Assembly: GCA_947492375.1 (NCBI GenBank) | Contig: CANLMI010000001.1 | Span: 1,339,275 to 1,403,274, forward strand | DNA length: 64,000 nucleotides | Direction: 5' to 3' | Source of the DNA: an uncultured Kordiimonas sp. | GTDB lineage: Bacteria; Pseudomonadota; Alphaproteobacteria; Sphingomonadales; Kordiimonadaceae | In this document: in pieces, positions 44,630 to 52,035 of the stretch | Layout of the letters: the number at the start of each line of letters is the position of its first letter | Position numbering within the stretch: the stretch's first letter is position 1 | Notes under the pieces: model-generated | Told to the model about the DNA's origin: nothing | The model's input: the letters and a program-made list of their open reading frames with translations, nothing else | The model's database searches: none | Position numbers and translations under genes: made by a program

Positions 44630-44893
44630 ATGAATGATAATTTCAAGGACATTTACCTAACCCTCAAAGAAGCTGCAAAAGTGCTTGCCGAGCACAATAT
44701 ACACACAGATATTTCGCAGCTTCACAGAGCCGCTTCGCCTGATACCTTCGGGGTGAAGCGGCTTCTCTTCTTTCAGGAACCTGCCACGGGTTACTATCTG
44801 ATCTCAAAGCGCGCCCTTCTTGAGCATTATGCAGACCTGCAAAGGGACGCCAAACATAAAGTTCAACACTGGATAGAAGAGGAGATGATTTAA
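44630..44893 (+). CDS. Small excisionase-like protein, first of two paralogues
   Basis: The protein has 87 residues. It starts with YLTLKEAAKVLAEHNI, like the first helix-turn-helix of MerR/excisionase-type proteins. HRAASPDTFGVKRLLFFQEPATGYYLISKRALLEHY follows, in pieces shared with the next gene, and could be the beta-wing. It may be a recombination directionality factor or small repressor. Position before an integrase supports this; the assignment is tentative. Confidence 0.5.
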   Translation: MNDNFKDIYLTLKEAAKVLAEHNIHTDISQLHRAASPDTFGVKRLLFFQEPATGYYLISKRALLEHYADLQRDAKHKVQHWIEEEMI

Positions 44894-44894
44894 T

Positions 44895-45137
44895 ATGAAA
44901 CCACCAGAATATATTAGCTTAACTGATAGCGTCCAGGTCCTCTCTGAGATTGGCATTGATGTTAACTTGCGCCAGATGCAACGTGCTTCAGAACCGGATG
45001 CCTTTGGAAAAAGAAAATTACCCTTTTTTAAAGACCCCATTGACGGGCGATTGAAGATTAACAAGCAATCGCTTTTGAAGGTCTATATGCAGTGTGAAAT
45101 TGACGCGCAAAATAACCTGCGTGAGCCAAGCGTATAA
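44895..45137 (+). CDS. Small excisionase-like protein, second of two paralogues
   Basis: The protein has 80 residues and starts one base after the stop of its paralogue. Shared positions run throughout: SLTDSVQVLSEIGIDVN, QRASEPDAFGKRK and INKQSLLKVY match the neighbour. The pair arose by tandem duplication and has diverged strongly. A DNA-binding role in excision or regulation is likely but unproven. Confidence 0.5.
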   Translation: MKPPEYISLTDSVQVLSEIGIDVNLRQMQRASEPDAFGKRKLPFFKDPIDGRLKINKQSLLKVYMQCEIDAQNNLREPSV

Positions 45138-45216
45138 AGGGCTTTACTTGTGGATAAGTCACGTTAATTCACCCCCAAACATTGCAGGGAGAGTTTCGAT
45201 AATAGATTCTATTTAG

Positions 45217-46401
45217 ATGGCAGACACTCGAACGCGCATACGGTCTGATGGCAGGAAAATCCATCAAGTCCGCTGGAAAGACCCTACTAAAAAGTCCGGG
45301 TTCAGTTATCGTTCCTTCACTTTGAAAAAAGAGGCTGATCTTTTTGAGGCAGAGAAAACCTTGGAAGAACAAAACTTCAGCCCCAAACAAACCATCAAAG
45401 ATATGAACCAAGCCGTATCGTTTTGGCTGGATTTATGCGAAACTCAGGGAACATCAAGAAATGATGAGCCTGTTACACCTTACACGATTAAACAATATTC
45501 TTTCCTTGGGTCAATTCTACTGCGTTACAACTGGGTCAAACGCCCGCATGAATTGAGCACACCTGACATTGTTCAATTTAAAGATTGGCTCCTAAAAAAC
45601 TGCTCTAGCATTGATCAGGCTCGTAGGGTCTTAACAAGCCTCAAAACAATTTTGAACGAATTGGCCTTGCGAGGAATGATAACCTCGAACATGGCAGCTC
45701 CGGTAACAATCAAAAAAGATTCTCGATATGCAGAGGAAGTACAGATTCCCACTGAAAAGGAATTTCAAGATTTGTTGAGAGCATCTGACAGGCTTGCAAA
45801 CTCTAAAAATGCCATGATTGCTAATGCGTGGGAACGATATAGGGTGATGATCTATTATGCTGGCGACACTGGTATGCGCCCCCAAGAATACATCGCTATG
45901 CCAATAAACAATCTGGAAGAAACTGGTTCACTCGTCAATCAAGCCATCGAAGCACCGGGAAGAAAGATTTCTGTTGTCAAGACAAGGAATGGCAGACGCT
46001 TCATTCCCGGATCGAAAGATGTTCTGGGAATGGTTGAGCATTACTACAAGAATATAGCGGCCCCAAGTCCCTATAATCTTGTTTTTCCAACTTCTACCGG
46101 AAGATGGCAAGACGGTAAAAATTGGCGTGAACATGGATTTAGTAGAGCTTGTGAAGAAGCTGGCCTGCTCACAGAAGTTGATACTAAGGGAAAAAAAATT
46201 ATCAAACCCAAATACAGCCCCTATAGTCTAAGACATTACTATGCCTCTTTACTGATTGATAAAGGATTGAACCCCAAGCAGGTTCAAAAACGTATGGGTC
46301 ACGCTGATATCGAAACTACATTCAATATCTATGGACATCTCATCGAAAAGAAATATGATGATGGAAGATTTGATAAAGGCCTCATAGACTTGAGCGAATA
46401 A
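45217..46401 (+). CDS. Phage-type tyrosine integrase
   Basis: The protein has 394 residues. An arm-binding N-terminal domain (ADTRTRIRSDGRKIHQVRW, then SFTLKKEADLFE) is followed by a core-binding SAM-like domain (about 95-200) and the catalytic domain. Catalytic residues seen: arginine in GDTGMRPQEY, the LRHYYAS box, histidine in MGHADIETT and the tyrosine in NIYGHL. The histidine usually two residues before LRH is tyrosine here (SPYSLRH), a tolerated variation in some integrases. It probably integrates the element that begins near here. Direct repeats at 46404 and 46635 follow it. Confidence 0.9.
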   Translation: MADTRTRIRSDGRKIHQVRWKDPTKKSGFSYRSFTLKKEADLFEAEKTLEEQNFSPKQTIKDMNQAVSFWLDLCETQGTSRNDEPVTPYTIKQYSFLGSILLRYNWVKRPHELSTPDIVQFKDWLLKNCSSIDQARRVLTSLKTILNELALRGMITSNMAAPVTIKKDSRYAEEVQIPTEKEFQDLLRASDRLANSKNAMIANAWERYRVMIYYAGDTGMRPQEYIAMPINNLEETGSLVNQAIEAPGRKISVVKTRNGRRFIPGSKDVLGMVEHYYKNIAAPSPYNLVFPTSTGRWQDGKNWREHGFSRACEEAGLLTEVDTKGKKIIKPKYSPYSLRHYYASLLIDKGLNPKQVQKRMGHADIETTFNIYGHLIEKKYDDGRFDKGLIDLSE

Positions 46402-46403
46402 AA

Positions 46404-46422
46404 CATGTGGCAAGCATGTGGC
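46404..46422 (+). repeat. 19-bp direct repeat, copy 1 (candidate attachment or arm site)
   Basis: CATGTGGCAAGCATGTGGC begins 3 bp after the integrase stop codon. It contains the 8-mer CATGTGGC twice. A second copy with one difference lies at 46635. Repeats directly next to an integrase are typical of attachment cores or integrase arm-binding sites. Confidence 0.55.
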
Positions 46423-46634
46423 CTAAAAGTCCAAGTATTTGATATATTTGGGCAAAAAAAGGAGTTTTAATCCTTGTGTCAAATAGAACAAAAAACAATC
46501 CACAAAACATTTAAATTCAATAACTTATGGTCTATCGAGACTCATTTTTAAACAAAACCTGCCACAAAATATTACCATAATTAACCCGCTGTAAACCGCA
46601 GAAACTCTCACATGTCATTTTTAACATTTTCTTC

Positions 46635-46653
46635 CATGTGGCGAGCATGTGGC
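46635..46653 (+). repeat. 19-bp direct repeat, copy 2 (candidate attachment or arm site)
   Basis: Same as the copy at 46404 except G for A at position 9, again with CATGTGGC twice. The 298 bp between the integrase and the metalloprotease gene (46402-46699) hold no gene, so these repeats are the main feature there. Confidence 0.55.
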
Positions 46654-46699
46654 AGAGAAGATGATAATTTCATCAGAAAATTTCATCAGAAATAGGCGG

Positions 46700-47452
46700 T
46701 CACTGGACCACCCATTCTCCAAGATAGTTTTCACAGGCGAGTACCTGCTTTGATTGCCCGTCTTCACATAGGTTAGCCATGCGGCAAGGCGTGCCATACA
46801 CATCGATCTGCTCACCAGACCAGCCAGCTTTGCAGTTTGGCGCTTCCATAGTCTTCATAAGCTCACCGTGATGCCATCCCTCAAGAAACGATCTGTTACG
46901 CACATCACTTGCCGGATGATGCTCTGTGGCCGCTTTTTCATAGTCAAAAACCGTCTTGGCAGCAGCAAGGGGGATATTTAGCCGAGCAAACATATTCCCG
47001 GCACACCAATCAGCTTCCAGCTCTTCTTCATGCCTGGTTCTATCGGTTGTTATCAGATGGGTTGCTGTGTGATGGCAAATCTCATGACCAACTGTTTTCA
47101 GAACATGAAATGAAATTGTTTTGTTCCGGTGGAAATACTCCCGGTCATAAACTATGATCCTGCGTTTTTTCACTATGGTAGCGAACCCGGCCCAGCCATC
47201 AGTAATGTCCGCAAAATACACATCGATATCCTGCTTTATCCCGGCTATGCCAATAAGACGATTTGTAAGCGTGAGCGCTTCAATGGATGGTGGGCCAAGG
47301 TTTGTGACATCAGTGGCAAAATCACTTTCTGTAAGGCCAACGGTATCTAATGCTGCTTGTTCACTATCCTTGTCAAATTGGCCCGCTACAAAGGCATAGA
47401 TGATCGCCGCAACGATCACCATACCTATTAAAACTTCAAAAATATCTTTCAT
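46700..47452 (-). CDS. Membrane-anchored M48-like zinc metalloprotease
   Basis: The protein has 250 residues. One N-terminal membrane segment (VLIGMVIVAAIIYAFVAG) is followed by a compact peptidase domain with the zinc motif HEICH near residue 122 and the downstream ELEADWCAGNMFA, which provides the third ligand. This is the HExxH/ExxxD layout of M48-like (gluzincin) enzymes. The C-terminal 60 residues are cysteine-containing and not catalytic. It is on a mobile element among unknown membrane proteins, last in a minus-strand operon, and may act on element-encoded envelope proteins. Confidence 0.7.
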   Translation of the reverse strand: MKDIFEVLIGMVIVAAIIYAFVAGQFDKDSEQAALDTVGLTESDFATDVTNLGPPSIEALTLTNRLIGIAGIKQDIDVYFADITDGWAGFATIVKKRRIIVYDREYFHRNKTISFHVLKTVGHEICHHTATHLITTDRTRHEEELEADWCAGNMFARLNIPLAAAKTVFDYEKAATEHHPASDVRNRSFLEGWHHGELMKTMEAPNCKAGWSGEQIDVYGTPCRMANLCEDGQSKQVLACENYLGEWVVQ

Positions 47453-47466
47453 TCCGTTTACTCCCG

Positions 47467-47709
47467 TTAATCTGGACAGATCAGGATGCGTTCGATTTCA
47501 ACGCACCCCAGAGGTATCGAAGGGGACGCATCCCCTTCACGGAATTCAATCAAAGTAGGCTCTTCCTGTTCCTCGTTTCCACCTGAAAACATGATGTTTG
47601 CAATGACGGTTAAAGAGATAATAGCTACCAAAACACCCGTCGCGGAATTATAGGGATTAGCTTTGATAAACCTGATTAAACGAGCCGCATTTGAAAGGAA
47701 CTTATTCAT
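47467..47709 (-). CDS. Small single-helix membrane protein
   Basis: The ATG at 47709 (MNKFLSNAARL) overlaps the TAA of the 411-residue membrane protein by 8 bp and is preceded by GAGGGG; the longer frame would overlap that gene by over 120 bp. It encodes 80 residues: a basic amphipathic start, one membrane helix (GVLVAIISLTVIANIMF) and an acidic, cysteine-containing tail. Unknown function. It is followed 14 bp later by the metalloprotease gene. Confidence 0.6.
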   Translation of the reverse strand: MNKFLSNAARLIRFIKANPYNSATGVLVAIISLTVIANIMFSGGNEEQEEPTLIEFREGDASPSIPLGCVEIERILICPD

Positions 47710-48937
47710 CTTCAAGCCCCTCTTCATCCGCATCAGCCAAACGCTCAACCTTCTTGGTGCGGCCTTGTTTGGCTTTATCCGTATTGCGTATCTCATCAAC
47801 CATTCGCATTTGCTCAACAGTGATGCCACCTTGCTTACGGTATGCTTGCTGAGCTGGGGTTAAATCGCTCATGAAACAAACCAGTAGCAAAATCACAAAC
47901 ATCGGCGAGGTATCTATCGCTATGGCTCCGACCCACACACTTAAAAACTCTGATGCGTAGACCCAAGTAGCGCGCTGTGCTGACATACGCTCAAAAGATT
48001 CAATCTCACCCGATGGTGTTTCAGTTATCTCGCTCAGATAGAAGCCAACCGCCTCATTAACGGCATCAAGGTCGGCACGAAGAGCATTCAAAGCTGCCCG
48101 TTGTTCGCGTTCAATCTCTTTAACTTTGGAAAACTGTGTCTGCACAGTAATATCACGGCCCAAGGAGGATAAAACTGTACGGACAGATATTATGAAAGCA
48201 TCTGTATCCATAGAAGCCAGATCACTTCTCAGCAGGTTAAAGATACTTGCAACACGGTTGCCTTTAACCCTTACATCGGCAGGTGACGATATAACCTCTC
48301 TCAGCTTCACAAGTCGTTGCTGCGCACTGATTGACACACTTTCAATATCAAGATTGAAGGTTTCAGCTTCGTTTTGAAGTGTTTCCAAGCGCCCTTGGAT
48401 TGCCTCTAAGGCGCGGTAAACCGGGCCTTCACCGGGTTTGGTCGTATTGCCCCCACCGCGAGACTCAGCTTTTTTTCGCTCTTCTAAGCTATTAACTTCC
48501 CCCCGTAAAACCGCAGATAAACCCTTAATTGCTACAATCCGCTTAAGGCTGTTATCATAAGCCTTTTCTGCCAGAGCTAGGCTTACATCCAAATGCTTCT
48601 GAAGAGCATCCATCCCAACCATTGCTGTTGCGTTTAGCTGGGATGATAAGGGTACTAATACGCCGCAGTAAATCAGCATAAGAGCCACCGCAATGCCTTT
48701 TACCCAAGGTCTGGTGATCGTTGGAATACGCTTTAACGCATAGTTCCAAAGTAAGAAGGAAACACTTCCTGTACCAGCGCCAAGTAAAAATGCCCTGATA
48801 TGACCGTAAATGTCCGTAGGTTCGATTGTATAACCGTTATAGGTTAAGAACCACGTCACCAACATCATCGTAAAAAGTGCAAAATTAGCTTTAGGATCAT
48901 CTATGAAAAAGTCTGATGTAACCGAGGTTTTTTTCAT
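47702..48937 (-). CDS. Multi-helix membrane protein with a long coiled-coil domain
   Basis: The protein has 411 residues. Three membrane helices lie in the first 120 residues and one or two near 320-360. Between them is a long helical, probably coiled-coil region (about 125-300), and the tail is highly acidic (LADADEEGLEDE). No catalytic motif is seen. Similar layouts occur in membrane proteins of conjugative elements, but I cannot name a family. First gene of a three-gene minus-strand operon with the small membrane protein and the metalloprotease. Confidence 0.6.
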   Translation of the reverse strand: MKKTSVTSDFFIDDPKANFALFTMMLVTWFLTYNGYTIEPTDIYGHIRAFLLGAGTGSVSFLLWNYALKRIPTITRPWVKGIAVALMLIYCGVLVPLSSQLNATAMVGMDALQKHLDVSLALAEKAYDNSLKRIVAIKGLSAVLRGEVNSLEERKKAESRGGGNTTKPGEGPVYRALEAIQGRLETLQNEAETFNLDIESVSISAQQRLVKLREVISSPADVRVKGNRVASIFNLLRSDLASMDTDAFIISVRTVLSSLGRDITVQTQFSKVKEIEREQRAALNALRADLDAVNEAVGFYLSEITETPSGEIESFERMSAQRATWVYASEFLSVWVGAIAIDTSPMFVILLLVCFMSDLTPAQQAYRKQGGITVEQMRMVDEIRNTDKAKQGRTKKVERLADADEEGLEDE

Positions 48938-49057
48938 TTTACTCTCCCTATATTAGAGTTTAGGCGTTATTGCCTAAATTGAGGGATAGTGTGTTACGCC
49001 CAGCCTGTTCCTCGTTTTGCGTAGGTTCAAATCAGTTTTTGATATGTGTTTATTGAT

Positions 49058-49095
49058 AAAAAAATAAAACCGCCCCTGGTCTGTGACTAGGGGCG
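49058..49095 (-). terminator. Intrinsic terminator for the 49101-49852 genes
   Basis: On the minus strand, a hairpin with arms CGCCCCT and AGGGGCG (49071-49077 and 49089-49095) is followed by GGTTTTATTTTTTTATC. The T-rich run marks it as a rho-independent terminator just 6 bp after the stop of the gene at 49101. Confidence 0.8.
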
Positions 49096-49100
49096 ATTTC

Positions 49101-49646
49101 CTATCTGGTTTTGCCAGTGCTGAGGTCATTAGACAGTTCCAACGGATCATCAATATTTGGCGGCTCCAGTTCTTTAACATCTGGCGGATCAGGTGTTGGT
49201 GGTGAAGGCGGCGCTGGAAGCGATACACCGTCTGGTGACTTCAAAGGGTCATGTGGTTGCCCTGTAGACCCATTAAACTCTTTCGTTAAAGTTTGACCAT
49301 TATCGCGCACATAGTCTTTCCTACGTGCAAAGCTGTCATCGATAGTCTTTTGCTGATCTTCATGACGCTCCAGCATTTCATTACGCCGTTCGACCAAGTC
49401 GTCATAAGTATCCTGCCCTTGATCAAATTCAAACGTAAGGTTTGCCGTCTGCCCCAATCTGTTTTCAATCATCTGCCAACGGTGATCATGTATAATGTTG
49501 GCCTGTTCATGCTCACGGTCCTGCTTTAACTCTTCTGAAGCTGTGTTATTCACCGTATCCAAACGCCCCGTTGCAATACCATCATTCTTTTTATTGAAGT
49601 CATCGGATACGATTGGCACACGCGGCGGGATAAAATCACCGTTCAT
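49101..49646 (-). CDS. Hypothetical hydrophilic protein with proline-rich C-terminus
   Basis: The protein has 181 residues, very polar. A helical middle (ENRLGQTANLTFEFDQG, then DLVERRNEMLERHEDQQ) is followed by a low-complexity tail rich in proline and acidic residues (PAPPSPPTPDPPDVKELEPP). It has no signal peptide. It overlaps the previous gene by 4 bp (ATGA). The family is unknown; this is typical of accessory genes on conjugative elements. Confidence 0.6.
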   Translation of the reverse strand: MNGDFIPPRVPIVSDDFNKKNDGIATGRLDTVNNTASEELKQDREHEQANIIHDHRWQMIENRLGQTANLTFEFDQGQDTYDDLVERRNEMLERHEDQQKTIDDSFARRKDYVRDNGQTLTKEFNGSTGQPHDPLKSPDGVSLPAPPSPPTPDPPDVKELEPPNIDDPLELSNDLSTGKTR

Positions 49647-49852
49647 GATTTATCTCCAAGCGCACTCAGGCCACCAGTTGTATCGCCCCAATCATCTTCA
49701 GGGCGCGTTGCATGGCCTTGCAGGTTGCCAACCTTACCATCAAATTCACGGAGATAAGCATTCAGGTTTTCTGCAATCTTCTCGGCATATGCCCGGTGCA
49801 GAAACACGTTTGCAAGCTTCTTTTGAACCCCCAAGCCCTCAAGCTTGATCAC
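49643..49852 (-). CDS. Short hypothetical protein, probably truncated at its N-terminus
   Basis: The protein has 69 residues from a GTG at 49852 that has no ribosome site. The frame is open further upstream to about 49895 and reads RALPYPAATVV, which looks coding but contains no good start. That suggests the gene lost its 5' end at a rearrangement. The C-terminal part (AYAEKIAENLNAYLREF) is helical. Unknown function. Confidence 0.45.
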   Translation of the reverse strand: MIKLEGLGVQKKLANVFLHRAYAEKIAENLNAYLREFDGKVGNLQGHATRPEDDWGDTTGGLSALGDKS

Positions 49853-49954
49853 AACAGTTGCAGCAGGATAGGGAAGCGCACGCCCACGCCCTCACAAAGT
49901 TTGACGATGTAATCGCACAAGCGAAAGCCTTCTATGCAGAACAAGAGGGCAACA

Positions 49955-50152
49955 ATGAATAGGGATTCAAAGAGAATTAATCCAAGTCTTCGCTCTCGTA
50001 TCGAGATTGTTAAATCAGCCATACGAGGAACCAACAATATGTTTGATGGTGACGGCTATGTATTCAAAACAGCGCTTAAAGAGTTAAAGCATGAAGGCCT
50101 TAATATCGTCTATGACCGTAAAGCGGCTGTTTATTATAAGGAGGCCAAATAA
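49955..50152 (+). CDS. Small basic hypothetical protein
   Basis: The ATG at 49955 (MNRDSKRIN) overlaps the end of an upstream frame (ATGAATAG) and gives 65 residues. It is rich in arginine and lysine and has a winged-helix flavour in GDGYVFKTALKELKHEGLNIVYD, split over a helix and a wing. It may be a small DNA-binding protein. It overlaps the start of the J-domain gene by one base (TAATG). Confidence 0.5.
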   Translation: MNRDSKRINPSLRSRIEIVKSAIRGTNNMFDGDGYVFKTALKELKHEGLNIVYDRKAAVYYKEAK

Positions 50153-50640
50153 TGACCCCTTATGACGCAGCAAAAGTCTTGGGCCTATCTGGAGAAATTA
50201 CACCGGAATTGGCGAAGAAAGCCCACCGCGAAGCCTGCAAAAAATATCATCCTGATATTAACCCCGCAGGCGAGGAAATGATGAAACTTGTCAATGAGGC
50301 TTATGAAGCCCTCAAGGACTATCAAGGCGATGTAAAGGAACAGCAGACCGAATACGGCGAGGCGTTAAATGATGCCTTAAACGCTGTCTTTAATGTTCCC
50401 GGCCTGATCATTGAAGTATGCGGGGCGTGGGTTTGGGTAACAGGTGACACCAAGCCCCACCGCGAGCGCTTGAAAGACGCGGGTTACAAATGGGCCAGCA
50501 AAAAGAAAAGCTGGTATTTCCGGCCCGCAAATTACCAGAGCCGGGGGCGTGGTAATTCATCTATGGATGAGATACGCGCAAAATACGGCTCAACCCGTCC
50601 GGGCGGCTTTGGAAACTCAAGGATACAAGCCCATGAATAA
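50152..50640 (+). CDS. J-domain (DnaJ-like) protein
   Basis: The protein has 162 residues. The J domain spans about 1-65 with the diagnostic HPD tripeptide in KKYHPDINPAG, so it should stimulate the ATPase of a DnaK-type chaperone. The C-terminal part (GAWVWVTGDTKPHRERLK, then AGYKWASKKKSWYFRP) is a compact domain often seen in J proteins of plasmids and integrative elements. It lacks the zinc-finger and glycine-rich regions of true DnaJ. It is translationally coupled to both neighbours. Confidence 0.8.
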   Translation: MTPYDAAKVLGLSGEITPELAKKAHREACKKYHPDINPAGEEMMKLVNEAYEALKDYQGDVKEQQTEYGEALNDALNAVFNVPGLIIEVCGAWVWVTGDTKPHRERLKDAGYKWASKKKSWYFRPANYQSRGRGNSSMDEIRAKYGSTRPGGFGNSRIQAHE

Positions 50641-51202
50641 CGCGCTATCAATCATCGTGCAGAAGGTGGCCTTGTATTTGGGGCCACCTTGGAAATATAA
50701 CCAACGGGAAAAATCAGATTGGCGTTTTGAGGTCATTGGTGAGAAGGGTCAAAAGCTGATTTTTCGCCAAGACAAAGACCGCTTGAAGATTATTGGCGCA
50801 TCCCCTAAACGTGTTCACTATCGCCATTGCGGCGGTTTTAAATCAATCGGCGTAAGCGTAAACAGACCGCCCAAAGATATCGCCGCCGACATCACCCGGC
50901 GTTTGCTTCCGAGGTATTTCCAAGCCTTTGAAAATTCGCTTCAAAGGCACAAGGCTGAACAAGCCAAAGAGCAAATGCTTGAACATATTATACGCGCTTT
51001 CTGTAAGGTTACCGGCGGGCGTAAGGGATACGGCGGGCGCAGCGGCAGAGCCGTTTACTTTGAGGACGGCGAAGCCGATTTCTGGGGCGACAGGCGGATT
51101 GATTTAAACCTGCATGACCTCAATCCGGAACAGGCCATAAAAATTGCTGCCTATTCACAAAAACTCAAAGCAGAAAGCCGTGATACAGAACCGCAAGATT
51201 GA
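50633..51202 (+). CDS. Hypothetical protein of the mobile element
   Basis: The ATG at 50633 (MNNALSIIVQK) overlaps the J-domain stop (ATGAATAA); a longer frame would overlap that gene by 90 bp. It encodes 189 residues, basic and cytoplasmic. Recognisable features are a cluster of arginine and histidine residues (SPKRVHYRHCGG) and a glycine-rich loop (TGGRKGYGGRSGRAVYF). No family is recognised. The link to the J-domain gene suggests a partner or substrate. Confidence 0.55.
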   Translation: MNNALSIIVQKVALYLGPPWKYNQREKSDWRFEVIGEKGQKLIFRQDKDRLKIIGASPKRVHYRHCGGFKSIGVSVNRPPKDIAADITRRLLPRYFQAFENSLQRHKAEQAKEQMLEHIIRAFCKVTGGRKGYGGRSGRAVYFEDGEADFWGDRRIDLNLHDLNPEQAIKIAAYSQKLKAESRDTEPQD

Positions 51203-51290
51203 TGTCCATAATGTAGAGAATAAGACAATTTAGCTAATTTGACTATTATCCATTATTTCTGATATAATGAAATAGAAAGGTAGAATATTC

Positions 51291-51533
51291 ATGCAGACAA
51301 TCACAGCGACAGAAGCAAAAAATAAACTTGGTAGGGTCATCGCGCGGGCGCAGCGTGAGCCTATTGTTATCCAGAATTATAACAAAGATGCTGCCGTTAT
51401 CATATCCCCACAGGATTATGAACGTCTGACACGACTAAACCTTAAAGAGTTTCAGGCGTTCCGCGAAAACGTTGCCGATAAAGCCGCCAAGTTAGGTCTC
51501 ACCGAAGATAAGCTCACTGAGCTTCTTGATTAA
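51291..51533 (+). CDS. Phd/YefM-type antitoxin
   Basis: The protein has 80 residues. It starts with ITATEAKNKLGRVIARAQ and continues with EPIVIQNYNKDAAVIISPQDYERL, the standard Phd/YefM fold that binds DNA and autoregulates the operon. The C-terminal helix should wrap the toxin. The PIN gene begins 21 bp later, so this is the antitoxin of a type II pair. Confidence 0.85.
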   Translation: MQTITATEAKNKLGRVIARAQREPIVIQNYNKDAAVIISPQDYERLTRLNLKEFQAFRENVADKAAKLGLTEDKLTELLD

Positions 51534-51554
51534 TAGTCAGCAGATAGGCCTCAC

Positions 51555-51968
51555 ATGCGCTTTGCTTTTGATACCAATGTTCTTGTGAGCGCGCTCCTTG
51601 TCAAAAACTCAACACCAGCACAAGCACTCAACCATGCTGAAACGCTGGGTGAAATCGTCTATTCAGAGGCTTGTTTGCATGAAATTGCTGAGGTTCTATC
51701 ACGCCCCAAACTCCAAAAGTACATCAGTGCTGATGATACTGCTGGTTTTCTGGCGCGTATCCACCGCTCATGGCGCGAAATTCCAATCCTGCAGCGCATA
51801 GAAGCGTGCCGTGACCCCAAGGACGATAAATTTCTTGAACTTGCCCTCAACGCGGAAGTAACCGCTCTTATTACCGGTGATAAGGACCTATTAGACATGC
51901 GGCCCTTCCAGACTATCAATATTATGACGCCTGCAGAGTTTTTAGAGCAAGTAAACATCCATAAATAA
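51555..51968 (+). CDS. PIN-domain toxin (RNase)
   Basis: The protein has 137 residues, as in the COG1569 group of PIN-family toxins. Acidic active-site residues are visible: aspartate in FAFDTNVLVSAL, glutamate in EACLHEI, aspartates in CRDPKDDKFLELAL and ITGDKDLL. It would cut RNA using Mg2+ when the antitoxin is lost. Together with the gene at 51291 it likely stabilises the element. The KAP NTPase gene follows 67 bp later. Confidence 0.85.
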   Translation: MRFAFDTNVLVSALLVKNSTPAQALNHAETLGEIVYSEACLHEIAEVLSRPKLQKYISADDTAGFLARIHRSWREIPILQRIEACRDPKDDKFLELALNAEVTALITGDKDLLDMRPFQTINIMTPAEFLEQVNIHK

Positions 51969-52035
51969 TCAGAATAATGCGTAGTTGTACTTTAGCATAA
52001 CTAATGAACATTCATATTAATATAAGACAGAAAAC

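Noticed and set aside
43804..46699. tRNA gene as integration target of the integrase
   Set aside because: I looked for a cloverleaf and a TTCRA-type T-loop at the element's left side and saw none in this window.
47710..47829. N-terminal extension of the small membrane protein at 47467
   Set aside because: It would overlap the 411-residue gene by over 120 bp in another frame, while ATG 47709 has a ribosome site and a short coupling overlap.
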